A stretch of 64,000 nucleotides of DNA, from contig JAFABI010000056.1 in assembly GCA_023426125.1 (NCBI GenBank), positions 1 through 64,000 of the forward strand, read 5' to 3'. Both the position numbers and the translations under genes were made by a program. Of the stretch, positions 1 to 8,919 are shown piece by piece (position 1 is the first letter of the stretch; every line of letters starts with the position of its first letter). Below the pieces are notes generated by a model, which was not told the origin of the DNA, did not search any database, and saw nothing but the letters and a program-made list of their open reading frames with translations. Source of the DNA: Bacillota bacterium (GTDB lineage Bacteria > Bacillota > Clostridia > Acetivibrionales > DTU013).

Positions 1-1
1 T

Positions 2-172
2 ATTGATTGCCTTAATAACATCAGTTGTAGTCTTGAAAACACAAACCTTTATATGTTTGATTATCGAAGCAAAATTTCAGATTATATCGGGGAAGCTTTT
101 AGCATTGATTTTACTAACAAGAGGCTCTGCCTTAACGAGATAAAAAATATTTTGGCTTCCTCTAAAAAATGA
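2..172 (+). CDS. C-terminal end of an unknown protein (cut by window edge)
   Basis: An open frame enters from the left edge and runs 56 codons to a TGA at 170-172. The visible peptide is hydrophilic and ends in SSKK. No family is recognised. It is followed 30 bases later by a good rho-independent terminator on the same strand, which supports a real 3' gene end. The base composition is more AT-rich than the trmFO-topA block that follows. Confidence 0.5.
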   Translation: MDCLNNISCSLENTNLYMFDYRSKISDYIGEAFSIDFTNKRLCLNEIKNILASSKK

Positions 173-200
173 AAATTATGCTATGTTTTATGGCAAACAA

Positions 201-255
201 CAAAGCCCGCAAACTGTCTAATCGAAGGCGGTTTACGGGCTATTTTCTTTTTTAG
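201..255 (+). terminator. Rho-independent terminator
   Basis: Inverted arms AGCCCGCAAAC and GGTTTACGGGCT are followed by a T-rich run. It terminates the partial gene at the left edge and lies tail-to-tail with trmFO. Confidence 0.75.
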
Positions 256-319
256 CTGTCAAACTGAGGATAATAATTACAATAAGGAATTCTGCTGCAA
301 TTAACACTTCGGCGGCATA

Positions 320-1645
320 TCATGTCAAAGAATTTGAAATAGATTTGATTTCCTCAAGGGCAAGACGTGAAACTTCCAGATACTTCAGTTTTTTGTCCCT
401 GAACCTTCCCATGGGTGAAGCCATTATGCCGAAATTTACATTCATCGGCTGAAAGTTTTTGACGGAAGTGTTTGACACATAGTTTGCCAGCGCGCCGGCT
501 GCCGTTCCGGAGGAAAAGACCGTTTTTTCCCTTCCCAGTATTGCATTGGCGGCATTGATCCCGGCTACCATACCGGAGGAAGCCGATTCAATATATCCTT
601 CCACTCCGGTAATCTGCCCTGCAAAGTAGATACCGGGCTGCGACCTGAGTGCATAGGTATTGTCCAAAAGCTTCGGCGAATTAATATAAGTATTCCGGTG
701 CATGACGCCGTACCTGGCAAATTCGGCATTCTCCAGGCCCGGAATCAGGCCGAAGATTCTTTTCTGCTCATTCCATTTCAAATGGGTCTGGAAGCCAACC
801 AGGTTGAATAATGTTCCGTCTGCATTGTCCTGTCTCAGTTGGACGACGGCATACGGCTCTTTCCCCGTATGGGGGTTTACCAGCCCCACCGGCTTCAAAG
901 GCCCATACCTCAGCGTGTCAATCCCTTTATAGGCCATGCTTTCCACCGGCATGCAGCCGCTGAACAGAATTTCCTTTTCAAATTGCCGCAAAGGCACAAC
1001 CTCCGCCTTTACCAGCTCGCTGTAAAAGGTCTCGTACTGTTCACGGTCCATGGGGCAGTTGATGTAGTCGTCATCCCCTTTGCCATACCTGGAAGCTTTA
1101 AAAGCCTTGCTCATATCGACGGACGCACACGTCACAATGGGAGCGGCGGCATCATAAAAATAAAGATAATCTTCTCCGACCAACGCAGCAAGCTTCCCCG
1201 AAAGGGCTTCCGATGTCAGTGGGCCGGTGGCGATGACCGATATTCCGTCGTCACGCGGAATATCGGTTATTTCTTCCGTGATCACCGTTATAAGAGGATT
1301 GCTTTTTATGAAGTCCGTCACCATGGCCGAAAAACCTTCGCGGTCAACGGCCAGAGCACCTCCTGCCGGTACCATGACAGCATCGGCGCACTTCATGATC
1401 AGGGAATCCATCAACCGCATTTCGGCCTTCAGCAGGCCGACTGCGTTTTCAAGCCTGTCCGACCGGAGAGAGTTGCTGCAAACAAGCTCTGCAAAGCTTT
1501 CCATATGATGTGCGGGAGAGAATTTCTGCGGCTTCATTTCATAAAGCCTTATCTCCACTCCCTTTTTTGCCGCCTGCCAGGCAGCTTCACAACCCGCCAG
1601 CCCGGCGCCTATTATATTCAAATGCGTATGCTTTGCTTCGTTCAT
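320..1645 (-). CDS. trmFO: Methylenetetrahydrofolate--tRNA-(uracil-5-)-methyltransferase TrmFO
   Basis: TrmFO is the folate- and FAD-dependent enzyme that makes m5U54 in the T-loop of tRNAs in most Firmicutes. The 441-residue length is normal. The N-terminal FAD-binding motif GAGLAGCEAA lies at about residues 13-22. Cys56 (in LVCSNSLRSD) and Cys231 (in FSGCMPVES) correspond to the two conserved cysteines of the family. The ATG overlaps the topA stop by four bases (ATGA), so the two are translationally coupled in the order topA-trmFO, a common arrangement in Firmicutes. Nothing appears damaged. Cytoplasmic. Confidence 0.97.
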   Translation of the reverse strand: MNEAKHTHLNIIGAGLAGCEAAWQAAKKGVEIRLYEMKPQKFSPAHHMESFAELVCSNSLRSDRLENAVGLLKAEMRLMDSLIMKCADAVMVPAGGALAVDREGFSAMVTDFIKSNPLITVITEEITDIPRDDGISVIATGPLTSEALSGKLAALVGEDYLYFYDAAAPIVTCASVDMSKAFKASRYGKGDDDYINCPMDREQYETFYSELVKAEVVPLRQFEKEILFSGCMPVESMAYKGIDTLRYGPLKPVGLVNPHTGKEPYAVVQLRQDNADGTLFNLVGFQTHLKWNEQKRIFGLIPGLENAEFARYGVMHRNTYINSPKLLDNTYALRSQPGIYFAGQITGVEGYIESASSGMVAGINAANAILGREKTVFSSGTAAGALANYVSNTSVKNFQPMNVNFGIMASPMGRFRDKKLKYLEVSRLALEEIKSISNSLT

Positions 1646-3738
1646 CCCTTTTCTTCGTTCCTCGAGCCTTCCTTACTGAAATCACAAGCCTCGCTGCTGC
1701 ATTTTACAATGATTTTTTTGCCGGAATATTTTTTTACCAGGAAATTACCGCACTTCGGACAGTTTTCCTTTGCCGGCATATCCCAGGTCATGAAGCCGCA
1801 GTCCGGATTGTTCTCACAACCCAGATAGCGCTTGCCCTTGCGTGTCTTCTTGTAAAGTACTTTTCCGCCGCATTTGGGACAGTTTACGCCGGCCTCCTCC
1901 AGGATCGGCCTGGCGTTCCTGCATTCCGGGAAGCCGGGACAGGCGAGGAATTTTCCAAACCGGCCGTTTTTTATGACCATGTTCCGGCCGCATTTTTCAC
2001 ATAGAATGTCAGTGACTTCATCGGGGATTTCTATATGGCCGATCAGGTCTTCTGCCTGCTTCAGCGCATCTACGAACTGCATATAGAATTCCTGCATGAT
2101 CTCAACCCACTTCTTTGAGCCTTCCTCCACATCATCCAGCTTTTTTTCCATCAATGCGGTGAACTGGACGTCGACAATATCCTTGAAATGGTTTTTCATC
2201 AGGTCGTTCACGATACGGCCCAGCTCTGTGGGGAGTAAAAACTTCTTTTCCCTTTCCACATAGGTGCGTGCCAATATTGTTGTTATTATCGGCGCGTACG
2301 TACTTGGCCTGCCTATTCCCTTTTCCTCCAGAGTCCTGACAAGGGTCGCTTCGGTATATCTTAAAGGAGGCTGGGTAAAATGCTGCTTCTCCTCCAGCTT
2401 TTTCAAGTCAAGCTGCTCGCCTTCCACCAGTTCGGGAATGGTTACCTCGCCGTCCTCCGATTCTTCGTCCTTTCCTTCAATGTATACGGCCATAAAGCCT
2501 GCGAACTTGATCTTCGATCCGTTTGCCTTGAAAAGATACTTTGCGGCTTCAATGTCGGCGGAAACCGTATCATACACTGCCGAAGCCATCTGGCTGGCAA
2601 CAAACCTTCCCCAGATCAGCTTATACAGCTTGTATTGGTCATTGCTCAGGGATTCTTTTATCTCATCCGGTTCCAGGGTGACATAGGTGGGCCTTATCGC
2701 CTCATGAGCGTCCTGGGATGCCGATTTGTTCTTGAATATCCGGGTTTCTTCCGGCAAATATTTTTCACCGTATTTGCTGCCGATAAAGCCTTTGGCCTCC
2801 TGCTGTGCTTCTGCGGAAATTCGCATGGAATCGGTACGGATATAGCTTACAAGACCGACGGCTCCATGTCCTTTTACTTCTATGCCCTCGTACAACTGCT
2901 GGGCTATGCTCATAGTCTTCTTTGTAGGATACCCCAGTCTTCTTGCGGCTTCCTGCTGCAAGGTGCTGGTAGTGAACGGAGGCGCCGGCGCCTTTTTCTT
3001 TTCGCTCTTTTTGACTTTTTTTACCGTATACTTCTTTCCTTCCAGCTGCTTCAGTATACCTTTTACCTGCTTCTCATCCTTCAACTCGATTTTTTCTTCA
3101 TCCGTACCGAAAAACCTGGCTTCAAAGGGCTGTGTCCTTGCTTTTGCCAGTTTTGCGGCAATGGTCCAGTATTCCTCGGGTATAAACTGCTCAATTTCGT
3201 CCTCGCGGTCGCAGATCAACCGGGTTGCCACCGATTGAACCCTTCCGGCGCTCAGGCCCTTCCGGATCTTTCTCCACAGCAGCGGGCTTATCTTGTAGCC
3301 CACGATCCTGTCCAGAACTCTTCTGGCCTGTTGCGCATCCACCAGGTTCATATCGATCTGCCTTGGGATTTTTATCGCATTCTTTACGGCATTTTTTGTT
3401 ATCTCGTTGAAGGTTATCCTGCACCTGTCTTTTTCATCTATATTCAAAAGATTGGCAAGATGCCATGAAATAGCCTCTCCTTCGCGGTCAGGGTCAGTTG
3501 CGAGAAATATTTTCTTTGCGGATTTTGCTTCTTTTTTCAGCTTGTTTATGACGTCGCCTTTCCCGCGGATGGTAATGTACTTCGGCTCAAAATTCCTGTC
3601 AACGTCCACGCCCATCTGGCTTTTAGGCAAATCACGGACATGTCCTACCGATGCGATGATCTTGTAGTCCTTTCCAAGAAATTTTCCAATGGTGTTGGCT
3701 TTCGCCGGTGATTCTACAATTACCAGATTATTCGCCAT
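1642..3738 (-). CDS. topA: DNA topoisomerase I
   Basis: Type IA topoisomerase that relaxes negative supercoils. The 698 residues begin with the Toprim domain (IVESPAKA at residues 7-14, acidic TDPDREGEA at 81-89). The active-site tyrosine is Tyr299 in SYIRTDS. The C-terminal region has three CxxC...C-type zinc ribbons from about residue 585 to the end, as usual for the long bacterial form. The ATG has the Shine-Dalgarno TTGGAGGAAAGCG. It sits downstream of dprA and is coupled to trmFO. Full length, no anomaly. Confidence 0.98.
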   Translation of the reverse strand: MANNLVIVESPAKANTIGKFLGKDYKIIASVGHVRDLPKSQMGVDVDRNFEPKYITIRGKGDVINKLKKEAKSAKKIFLATDPDREGEAISWHLANLLNIDEKDRCRITFNEITKNAVKNAIKIPRQIDMNLVDAQQARRVLDRIVGYKISPLLWRKIRKGLSAGRVQSVATRLICDREDEIEQFIPEEYWTIAAKLAKARTQPFEARFFGTDEEKIELKDEKQVKGILKQLEGKKYTVKKVKKSEKKKAPAPPFTTSTLQQEAARRLGYPTKKTMSIAQQLYEGIEVKGHGAVGLVSYIRTDSMRISAEAQQEAKGFIGSKYGEKYLPEETRIFKNKSASQDAHEAIRPTYVTLEPDEIKESLSNDQYKLYKLIWGRFVASQMASAVYDTVSADIEAAKYLFKANGSKIKFAGFMAVYIEGKDEESEDGEVTIPELVEGEQLDLKKLEEKQHFTQPPLRYTEATLVRTLEEKGIGRPSTYAPIITTILARTYVEREKKFLLPTELGRIVNDLMKNHFKDIVDVQFTALMEKKLDDVEEGSKKWVEIMQEFYMQFVDALKQAEDLIGHIEIPDEVTDILCEKCGRNMVIKNGRFGKFLACPGFPECRNARPILEEAGVNCPKCGGKVLYKKTRKGKRYLGCENNPDCGFMTWDMPAKENCPKCGNFLVKKYSGKKIIVKCSSEACDFSKEGSRNEEKG

Positions 3739-3858
3739 CGCTTTCCTCCAATTAAAGTAAATAATAGATCGAATCTCTTTTATATTACCACATATTTTAA
3801 TAAAATCTACAACTTTAACTAAAATCTACGGCTTATCTTTTAAAAAGCCATCCATCCC

Positions 3859-4956
3859 CTACCTCGCCAGCTTATAGTTCTTCCCCGGAAGTTGCTCTAC
3901 AAAGCCTTTCATTTCAAGCATTACAAGGATTGCTCCTGTGGAATTGGCGCTCAGGCTGCAGGTCCTTGCGATCGTGTCGATATGCACAGGTCCTTGCGCC
4001 AGTTCTCTTACAATGGATTTTTCATCGGTGTCCAGTACTTCAAAATTGATTTTTGAAGCTTTTATATCAAAGCTATTATTTACACCGCGGGATATTTTTA
4101 ATTCATCCAGGATATCCCCCGGCTCCAGCACGATTTTTGCCCCGTCGCGGATCAATTTGTTTGTTCCCGTGCTGTTCCGGCTGTCAATATTTCCAGGGAC
4201 GGCGAATACCTCCTTGCCCTGTTCAAGGGCATAATTTGCAGTAATAAGCGATCCGCTTTTATCATTGGCTTCGATGACGGCCACCCCCTGGGATATCCCG
4301 CTGATAATCCGGTTTCTGGCCGGAAAGTTAAATGCCGCCGGCGGAGTGCCCGGCAGATATTCGGAAATCACGGCGCCGCTTTTGCAAATGCGCTTCATCA
4401 GTTCCTTGTTTTCAGAGGGATAAACGATGTCCAGGCCGCAGCCAAGCACCGCAATGGTTCTTCCATCTACTGCAAGGGCGCCGTTATGGGCTCTTGAATC
4501 AATTCCCCTGGCCATGCCGCTTACAATGACAACGCCATGCCTTGAGAGATCCGCAGAAAGCCTTTCCGCAGTTTCCAGGCCATACAGGGTTGCCCTTCTT
4601 GAACCGACTACCGCCAGCCGGCATTCTTCCTTCACCAGGCTGCCCCTGACATATAAGACGGAAGGCGGGTCGTAGATATGCTTCAATTCCCCGGGGTACA
4701 GCCTGTCCTGCATGGTAACGATATTAACATCCGCGGCAATCAGCTTATCATAATATAGTTGAGTCTCCCTTCTGAACTCCTTGTTCCGGATATGTCCTAT
4801 TTCCGTAAAGTCAAGCATTGCCGCCTTTTTTAGCTCCTCCTCCGTCGCGTACCATAAATATGCAGGGTCCTTGTAATACTCCAATAATTCAAAACGCTTG
4901 CGGGTATTGATTTTTACCAGTGAACTGAACCATATCCAGTATTTTATATCCGTCAT
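3859..4956 (-). CDS. dprA: DNA processing protein DprA
   Basis: DprA (Smf) protects incoming single-stranded DNA and loads RecA during natural transformation, and is widely kept in non-competent clostridia. It has 365 residues: an N-terminal helical region, the Rossmann-like DprA core with VVGSRRATLYG and SGMARGID, and a C-terminal winged-helix domain (last ~65 residues, LMLEMKGFVEQLPGKNYKL). The Shine-Dalgarno GAGGAG precedes the ATG. It lies 18 bases downstream of comM, and comM-dprA-topA-trmFO look like one operon. Confidence 0.96.
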   Translation of the reverse strand: MTDIKYWIWFSSLVKINTRKRFELLEYYKDPAYLWYATEEELKKAAMLDFTEIGHIRNKEFRRETQLYYDKLIAADVNIVTMQDRLYPGELKHIYDPPSVLYVRGSLVKEECRLAVVGSRRATLYGLETAERLSADLSRHGVVIVSGMARGIDSRAHNGALAVDGRTIAVLGCGLDIVYPSENKELMKRICKSGAVISEYLPGTPPAAFNFPARNRIISGISQGVAVIEANDKSGSLITANYALEQGKEVFAVPGNIDSRNSTGTNKLIRDGAKIVLEPGDILDELKISRGVNNSFDIKASKINFEVLDTDEKSIVRELAQGPVHIDTIARTCSLSANSTGAILVMLEMKGFVEQLPGKNYKLAR

Positions 4957-4974
4957 ACTATCTCCTCACAATCA

Positions 4975-6510
4975 TTACATGTTCCAAATCTTGCGGTCCA
5001 GGCTTCTATATTGGATAGCTTCCGCAAGGTGGACCGGCTTGATGTTTTCACTGTCCTCCATATCCGCAATTGTCCTGGATACCTTAAGTATGCGGCTGTG
5101 GGCCCTCGCGCTCAATCCCAGCTTTTCAAAGGCATTCTTCAGTATTTCTTTTCCCTTTCCGTCCAGCTTGCAGAATTTCTCCAGCATGGCAGGCTGAAGC
5201 TGGGAATTTGAATATATTTTCATGCCCTTGTACCTTTCCAACTGGATTCTCCTGGCCTTATCCACCCTTTTTCTTATGATTTCCGAGGTATCGCCCTGCT
5301 TACGGTTGTCCAGTTCCTTATACTTCACCGACGCCACCTCGATATGGATATCCATTCTATCCAGCAGCGGCCCGGACAATTTTCCGAGATACTGCTGAAT
5401 CTGCTTCGGCGTACAGGCGCATTGCCCGGAAGGGTCCAGGAATTTCCCGCACTTGCAGGGATTGGCCGCGCAGATGAGGGTGGTTTTCGCCGGATAGGCC
5501 AGGCATGCATTAATCCTGGAGATGGTGATGATTCCGTCTTCAAGAGGCTGCCGCAGTACTTCCAGGGATTTTTTACTGAATTCAGGCAGTTCATCCAGAA
5601 ACAGTACGCCGTAATGTGCAAGGCTGATTTCTCCGGGTTTTGGAATCGCTCCGCCTCCTACCAGGCCTACGTCGGAAATGGTGTGGTGCGGACTTCTGAA
5701 AGGCCGGCAGGTCATGAGGGCTGTTCCGGCCGGCAATGTCCCTGCAATGCTGTGGATCTTTGTTACCTCAAGAGCTTCGTCAAACGTCATCTCCGGCAGG
5801 ATCGTCGGCAGCCTTCTGGCCAGCATGGTTTTCCCGCAGCCCGGAGCCCCGATTAAAAAGCAGTTGTGTGCGCCGGACGCAGCAACTTCCAGAGCCCTTT
5901 TCACATTTTCCTGCCCCTTGACATCGGCAAAATCCTCCAGATGCTCAATTCTGCTTTTATTGACATTTTCCCCTCCGGGCTGAAGACATTCCAGCTTTAT
6001 TTGTCCATTAAAATGCCTGACGGCTTCCGTAAGCGTTTTTACGGACAGGATATTCAGTCCTTTCACTACGGCCGCCTCCTGTGCGTTTGCTTCGGGTAAA
6101 ACCAGAAATTCGATCCCGGACTGCAATGCACAAACCGCTATTGGAAGTACGCCGTTCACCGGACGTATTTCACCGTCCAATGACAGTTCTCCTATGAACA
6201 TGCACCGATCCAGCAAAGGACTTTCCACTTGTCCTGTTGCCGCAAGAATACTTAGTGCAATTGCAAGATCGAAGGAAGATCCCACCTTTTTCAAATTTGC
6301 GGGAGCCAGGTTCATGGTAATTCTTCTTACCGGAAAATCCAGCCCCGAGTTTTTTATTGCAGAACGCACGCGTTCCTTTGATTCCCTGATTGCCGCATCT
6401 GCAAGGCCGACGATGTCAAAGGCCGGGATGCCGTTGCTGATATCGGCTTCCACTTCCACCGTAAAACCGTCGATTCCCAGGAGGCCGCAGCTTTTCAGCT
6501 TGGAGAACAT
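4975..6510 (-). CDS. comM: YifB/ComM-type Mg-chelatase-like AAA+ ATPase
   Basis: A 511-residue member of the YifB/ComM family. In proteobacteria ComM is a helicase promoting branch migration during transformation; the clostridial role is inferred. It has an N-terminal Lon-protease-like fold (residues 1-170), a Walker A GAPGCGKTM near residue 215 and a Walker B LFLDELPEF. A C-terminal Mg-chelatase segment carries a cysteine cluster (CAANPCKCG...CAC). The ATG giving MFSKLKS is chosen because AAAGG lies nine bases upstream; an in-frame TTG three codons earlier is less likely. It leads the comM-dprA-topA-trmFO cluster. Confidence 0.93.
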   Translation of the reverse strand: MFSKLKSCGLLGIDGFTVEVEADISNGIPAFDIVGLADAAIRESKERVRSAIKNSGLDFPVRRITMNLAPANLKKVGSSFDLAIALSILAATGQVESPLLDRCMFIGELSLDGEIRPVNGVLPIAVCALQSGIEFLVLPEANAQEAAVVKGLNILSVKTLTEAVRHFNGQIKLECLQPGGENVNKSRIEHLEDFADVKGQENVKRALEVAASGAHNCFLIGAPGCGKTMLARRLPTILPEMTFDEALEVTKIHSIAGTLPAGTALMTCRPFRSPHHTISDVGLVGGGAIPKPGEISLAHYGVLFLDELPEFSKKSLEVLRQPLEDGIITISRINACLAYPAKTTLICAANPCKCGKFLDPSGQCACTPKQIQQYLGKLSGPLLDRMDIHIEVASVKYKELDNRKQGDTSEIIRKRVDKARRIQLERYKGMKIYSNSQLQPAMLEKFCKLDGKGKEILKNAFEKLGLSARAHSRILKVSRTIADMEDSENIKPVHLAEAIQYRSLDRKIWNM

Positions 6511-6671
6511 AGGCCACAACCTTTCTTTTCAAGTATATATATTTAATCCCACTCTTTCCAACATTATACTACAATATTTTCCCATCCTTGTACATAGGTT
6601 TATATAAAAAAGTCGGTTATATAAATACGAAAAAAGCGGAAAGGATAGATAAATGTAAAAACAGATGAGTA

Positions 6672-6862
6672 TAATGACCTAATAAAAAGGAAATTTGTCG
6701 TTTGTAGACAAATTTCCTTACAGTAGCGGAGTTTCAACGAGACTGGCCGCAAGCTAAAGCTTGCTGCTCGCCCATGCATCCTGGGCTGGAGATATGCTCA
6801 CCGCCTGAAAACCAATTCGGTACCCGCCATCTATAGAGGTGGGGATATCTTTGTTGCTCGTC
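6672..6862. repeat. Element B copy 1, with inserted core module
   Basis: A structured intergenic repeat filling most of the 360-base gap between comM and nrdR. It opens with TAATGAC and closes with GTCATTA. Inside are the hairpin AGGAAATTTGTC/GACAAATTTCCT, a GGAGATATGCTCACC hairpin and a CCATCTATAGAGGTGG hairpin. Unlike copies 2 and 3 it carries an extra ~40-base module (CAAGCTAAAGCTTGCTGCTC) that also occurs in element families A and C. The end sequences covary with those of copies 2 and 3 (TATAACGA/TCGTTATA there). Confidence 0.8.
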
Positions 6863-6872
6863 ATTAGCAGCT

Positions 6873-7328
6873 TTATTTATCCTTCAGAAGCTTGCGAAGC
6901 TCGTCCATGAAGGTGTTGATGTCCTTAAACTGCCGATATACCGAGGCAAATCTGACATATGCCACCTCATCAACATCTTTCAGCTTTGCCATGACCATTT
7001 CGCCAATCTCCCGGGAGGTTATTTCCCTGCGGAGGGTGTTCTGGATCTGGGTTTCAATATCGTTTACCATTTTTTCCAGCATGTTGATGGAAACCGGCCT
7101 CTTCTCGCTGGCACGCAAAAGCCCGTTTAAAAGCTTGTCCCTGTCAAAAGCCTGCCGTGTTTCATCTTTTTTAATTACCATCAGCGGGATGCTTTCCACT
7201 TTCTCATAGGTGGTAAAGCGCTTGTTGCATTTGGAGCATTCTCTCCGCCTTCGGATCGCCGAACCTTCATCCGTCGGCCGTGAGTCGATGACTTTGTCTT
7301 CGATAAATCCACAATAAGGACATTTCAT
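6873..7328 (-). CDS. nrdR: Transcriptional repressor NrdR
   Basis: NrdR represses ribonucleotide reductase genes in response to ATP/dATP. It has 151 residues: a zinc ribbon with Cys3, Cys6, Cys31 and Cys34 at the N-terminus, followed by the ATP-cone domain (about residues 49-139). The start giving MKCPYCG is chosen over an upstream ATG 18 codons earlier because of the Shine-Dalgarno AGAAAGGA six bases before it and because NrdR proteins begin this way. It stands alone between element B1 and the ymxH-type gene. Confidence 0.97.
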   Translation of the reverse strand: MKCPYCGFIEDKVIDSRPTDEGSAIRRRRECSKCNKRFTTYEKVESIPLMVIKKDETRQAFDRDKLLNGLLRASEKRPVSINMLEKMVNDIETQIQNTLRREITSREIGEMVMAKLKDVDEVAYVRFASVYRQFKDINTFMDELRKLLKDK

Positions 7329-7563
7329 ATGTAATCCTTTCTGTCCGGCAAAAATACCGGCTTTCTCCGGAGTAAGCTTCATGACAGGAGGACGGGATTG
7401 CTGTCACATAATCTTTAAAAGTCTAATCCGCCTTTATCTATATCGGCCAAACATCCGTATACCATTAGCAAAAAATAGGCGCTGCAAAAAAATAGTATCA
7501 CTTTTACTTTCATAATTTTACAGTATGAATGAAATATTTAATTCCGGAGCATACAGCACGGCA

Positions 7564-7824
7564 TCAGTCAAAATATTTGCGGATGTACCGGTCATCCAGG
7601 TCGACAAGGATAATATCCTCACCGATTTTCTTGATTTTTTCCCAGGGTATGGCAAATTCATTATCCTTGCCCAGTAAACCGAAAAGCTTCCCTACGCCGG
7701 GCAAAATGATCGCCTCTATTTTTCCCGTGTCCAGATCTATTTCCACATCCGAAACAAAGCCAAGGCGCTTCCCGTCGGCCAGGTTGATTACTTCCTTTTG
7801 TCTGAAATCAGATGAACGGTTCAT
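7564..7824 (-). CDS. YlmC/YmxH family PRC-barrel protein
   Basis: A small 86-residue PRC-barrel protein of the YlmC/YmxH type, associated with sporulation in Bacillus and Clostridium; its molecular role is unknown. The pattern (R)LGFVSDVEID...GKIEAIILPG matches the family. The ATG (MNRSSDF) is preceded by GGAG at a six-base distance; an in-frame TTG four codons upstream is less likely. It is downstream of sigG, as often seen in clostridia. Confidence 0.88.
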   Translation of the reverse strand: MNRSSDFRQKEVINLADGKRLGFVSDVEIDLDTGKIEAIILPGVGKLFGLLGKDNEFAIPWEKIKKIGEDIILVDLDDRYIRKYFD

Positions 7825-7950
7825 AGCTATCTCCAATTGCCGGATTATCTTGCCACCCGGTTTTCATATTCTAATATATGTCACGGATTGTACTCATATG
7901 AGCAAATATCTTAATAAAAACCCGGTACCCGTGCACCATGCAAATCATCC

Positions 7951-8012
7951 GGACATAGAACCGTCCCCTGTCCGGATTGCCGCAAAATAAAAAACACCTT
8001 CCGGTGTTTAGA
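7951..8012 (-). terminator. sigG terminator and adjacent hairpin
   Basis: At 7989-8012, AAACACCGGAAGGTGTTT followed by a T-run (minus strand) forms a rho-independent terminator just after sigG. Beside it, 7951-7977 holds a perfect 7-bp hairpin, CCGGACA...TGTCCGG, whose loop carries GAACCGTCCCC; a related string (AATCGTCCCCTGTC) recurs near 53790. Confidence 0.7.
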
Positions 8013-8024
8013 GTAAAGTGTTCT

Positions 8025-8798
8025 TCAAATATATTTCTTCATATGCATCAGTGCGGTTTTTTCCAGCCTTGAAACCTGCGCCTGGGAGATTCCTATTTCC
8101 TCCGCCACCTCCATCTGGGTCCTTCCTTCAAAGAACCGCAGGTTGAGGATCAATTTTTCCCTTTCGTTCAGCTTCCGCATGGCCTCCTTCAGCGAAATAC
8201 CTTCCAGCCAGTTGTCATCGATGTTTTTTTCATCGCTTACCTGGTCCATTACATAGATGGCATCTCCGCCATCATGGTAAACCGATTCGAAAAGGGAAAT
8301 GGGATCCTGTATGGCATCCAGGGCAAAAACCACTTCTTCCTTTGGAAGCTGCAGCTCTTGTGCTATTTCCGCTATGGTAGGCTCTTTCGAATTTCTGTTG
8401 GTGAGCTTTTCCTTGGCCTGCAGCGCCTTATAGGCTATATCCCGCAAAGACCGGCTTACCCTGATGGAATTATTGTCCCTGAGATATCTTCTGATCTCTC
8501 CGATGATCATTGGCACAGCGTAAGTGGAAAATTTCACGTTCTGGGAAACGTCAAAGTTGTCGATGGCTTTTATCAGACCTATGCAGCCTACCTGGAACAG
8601 GTCGTCCACATACTCCCCCCTGTTGTTGAACCGCTGTATGACACTTAATACAAGCCTTAAATTTCCGTTAATGAACTCCTCACGCGCCGAGGTATCTCCT
8701 TTATGCATTCTCTCAAACAGTGCTTTCTTCTGGTCATTTGTCAAAACCGGAAGCTTTGAAGTGTTGACGCCGCAGATCTCAACTTTGTTTATAAGCAT
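8025..8798 (-). CDS. sigG: RNA polymerase sporulation sigma factor SigG
   Basis: Late forespore sigma factor. 257 residues with the SigG-specific N-terminus (NKVEICGVNTSKLPVL), region 2 (FSTYAVPMIIGEIRRYLRD) and region 4 helix-turn-helix (EEIGISQAQVSRLEK). The start MLINK is chosen because GGGAGG lies eight bases upstream and because it matches SigG N-termini; the open frame extends 35 codons further with no signal. It is the third gene of the conserved spoIIGA-sigE-sigG cluster, with a 121-base gap to sigE that could hold a forespore promoter. Confidence 0.98.
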   Translation of the reverse strand: MLINKVEICGVNTSKLPVLTNDQKKALFERMHKGDTSAREEFINGNLRLVLSVIQRFNNRGEYVDDLFQVGCIGLIKAIDNFDVSQNVKFSTYAVPMIIGEIRRYLRDNNSIRVSRSLRDIAYKALQAKEKLTNRNSKEPTIAEIAQELQLPKEEVVFALDAIQDPISLFESVYHDGGDAIYVMDQVSDEKNIDDNWLEGISLKEAMRKLNEREKLILNLRFFEGRTQMEVAEEIGISQAQVSRLEKTALMHMKKYI

Positions 8799-8919
8799 GA
8801 AAACAACCTCCCGCAAACAATTAATGTCAGTATCATTATTGCCATGGAGGTTATTTTTATACTGCAAAAAGAACCAAAAAATTTTTCTCAAAGGCCTTGA
8901 CAAGAGCTTTCTTTAAGAC

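Noticed and set aside
839..1828. Long plus-strand frames opposite trmFO and topA
   Set aside because: They are antisense shadows of highly conserved minus-strand genes and lack ribosome sites.
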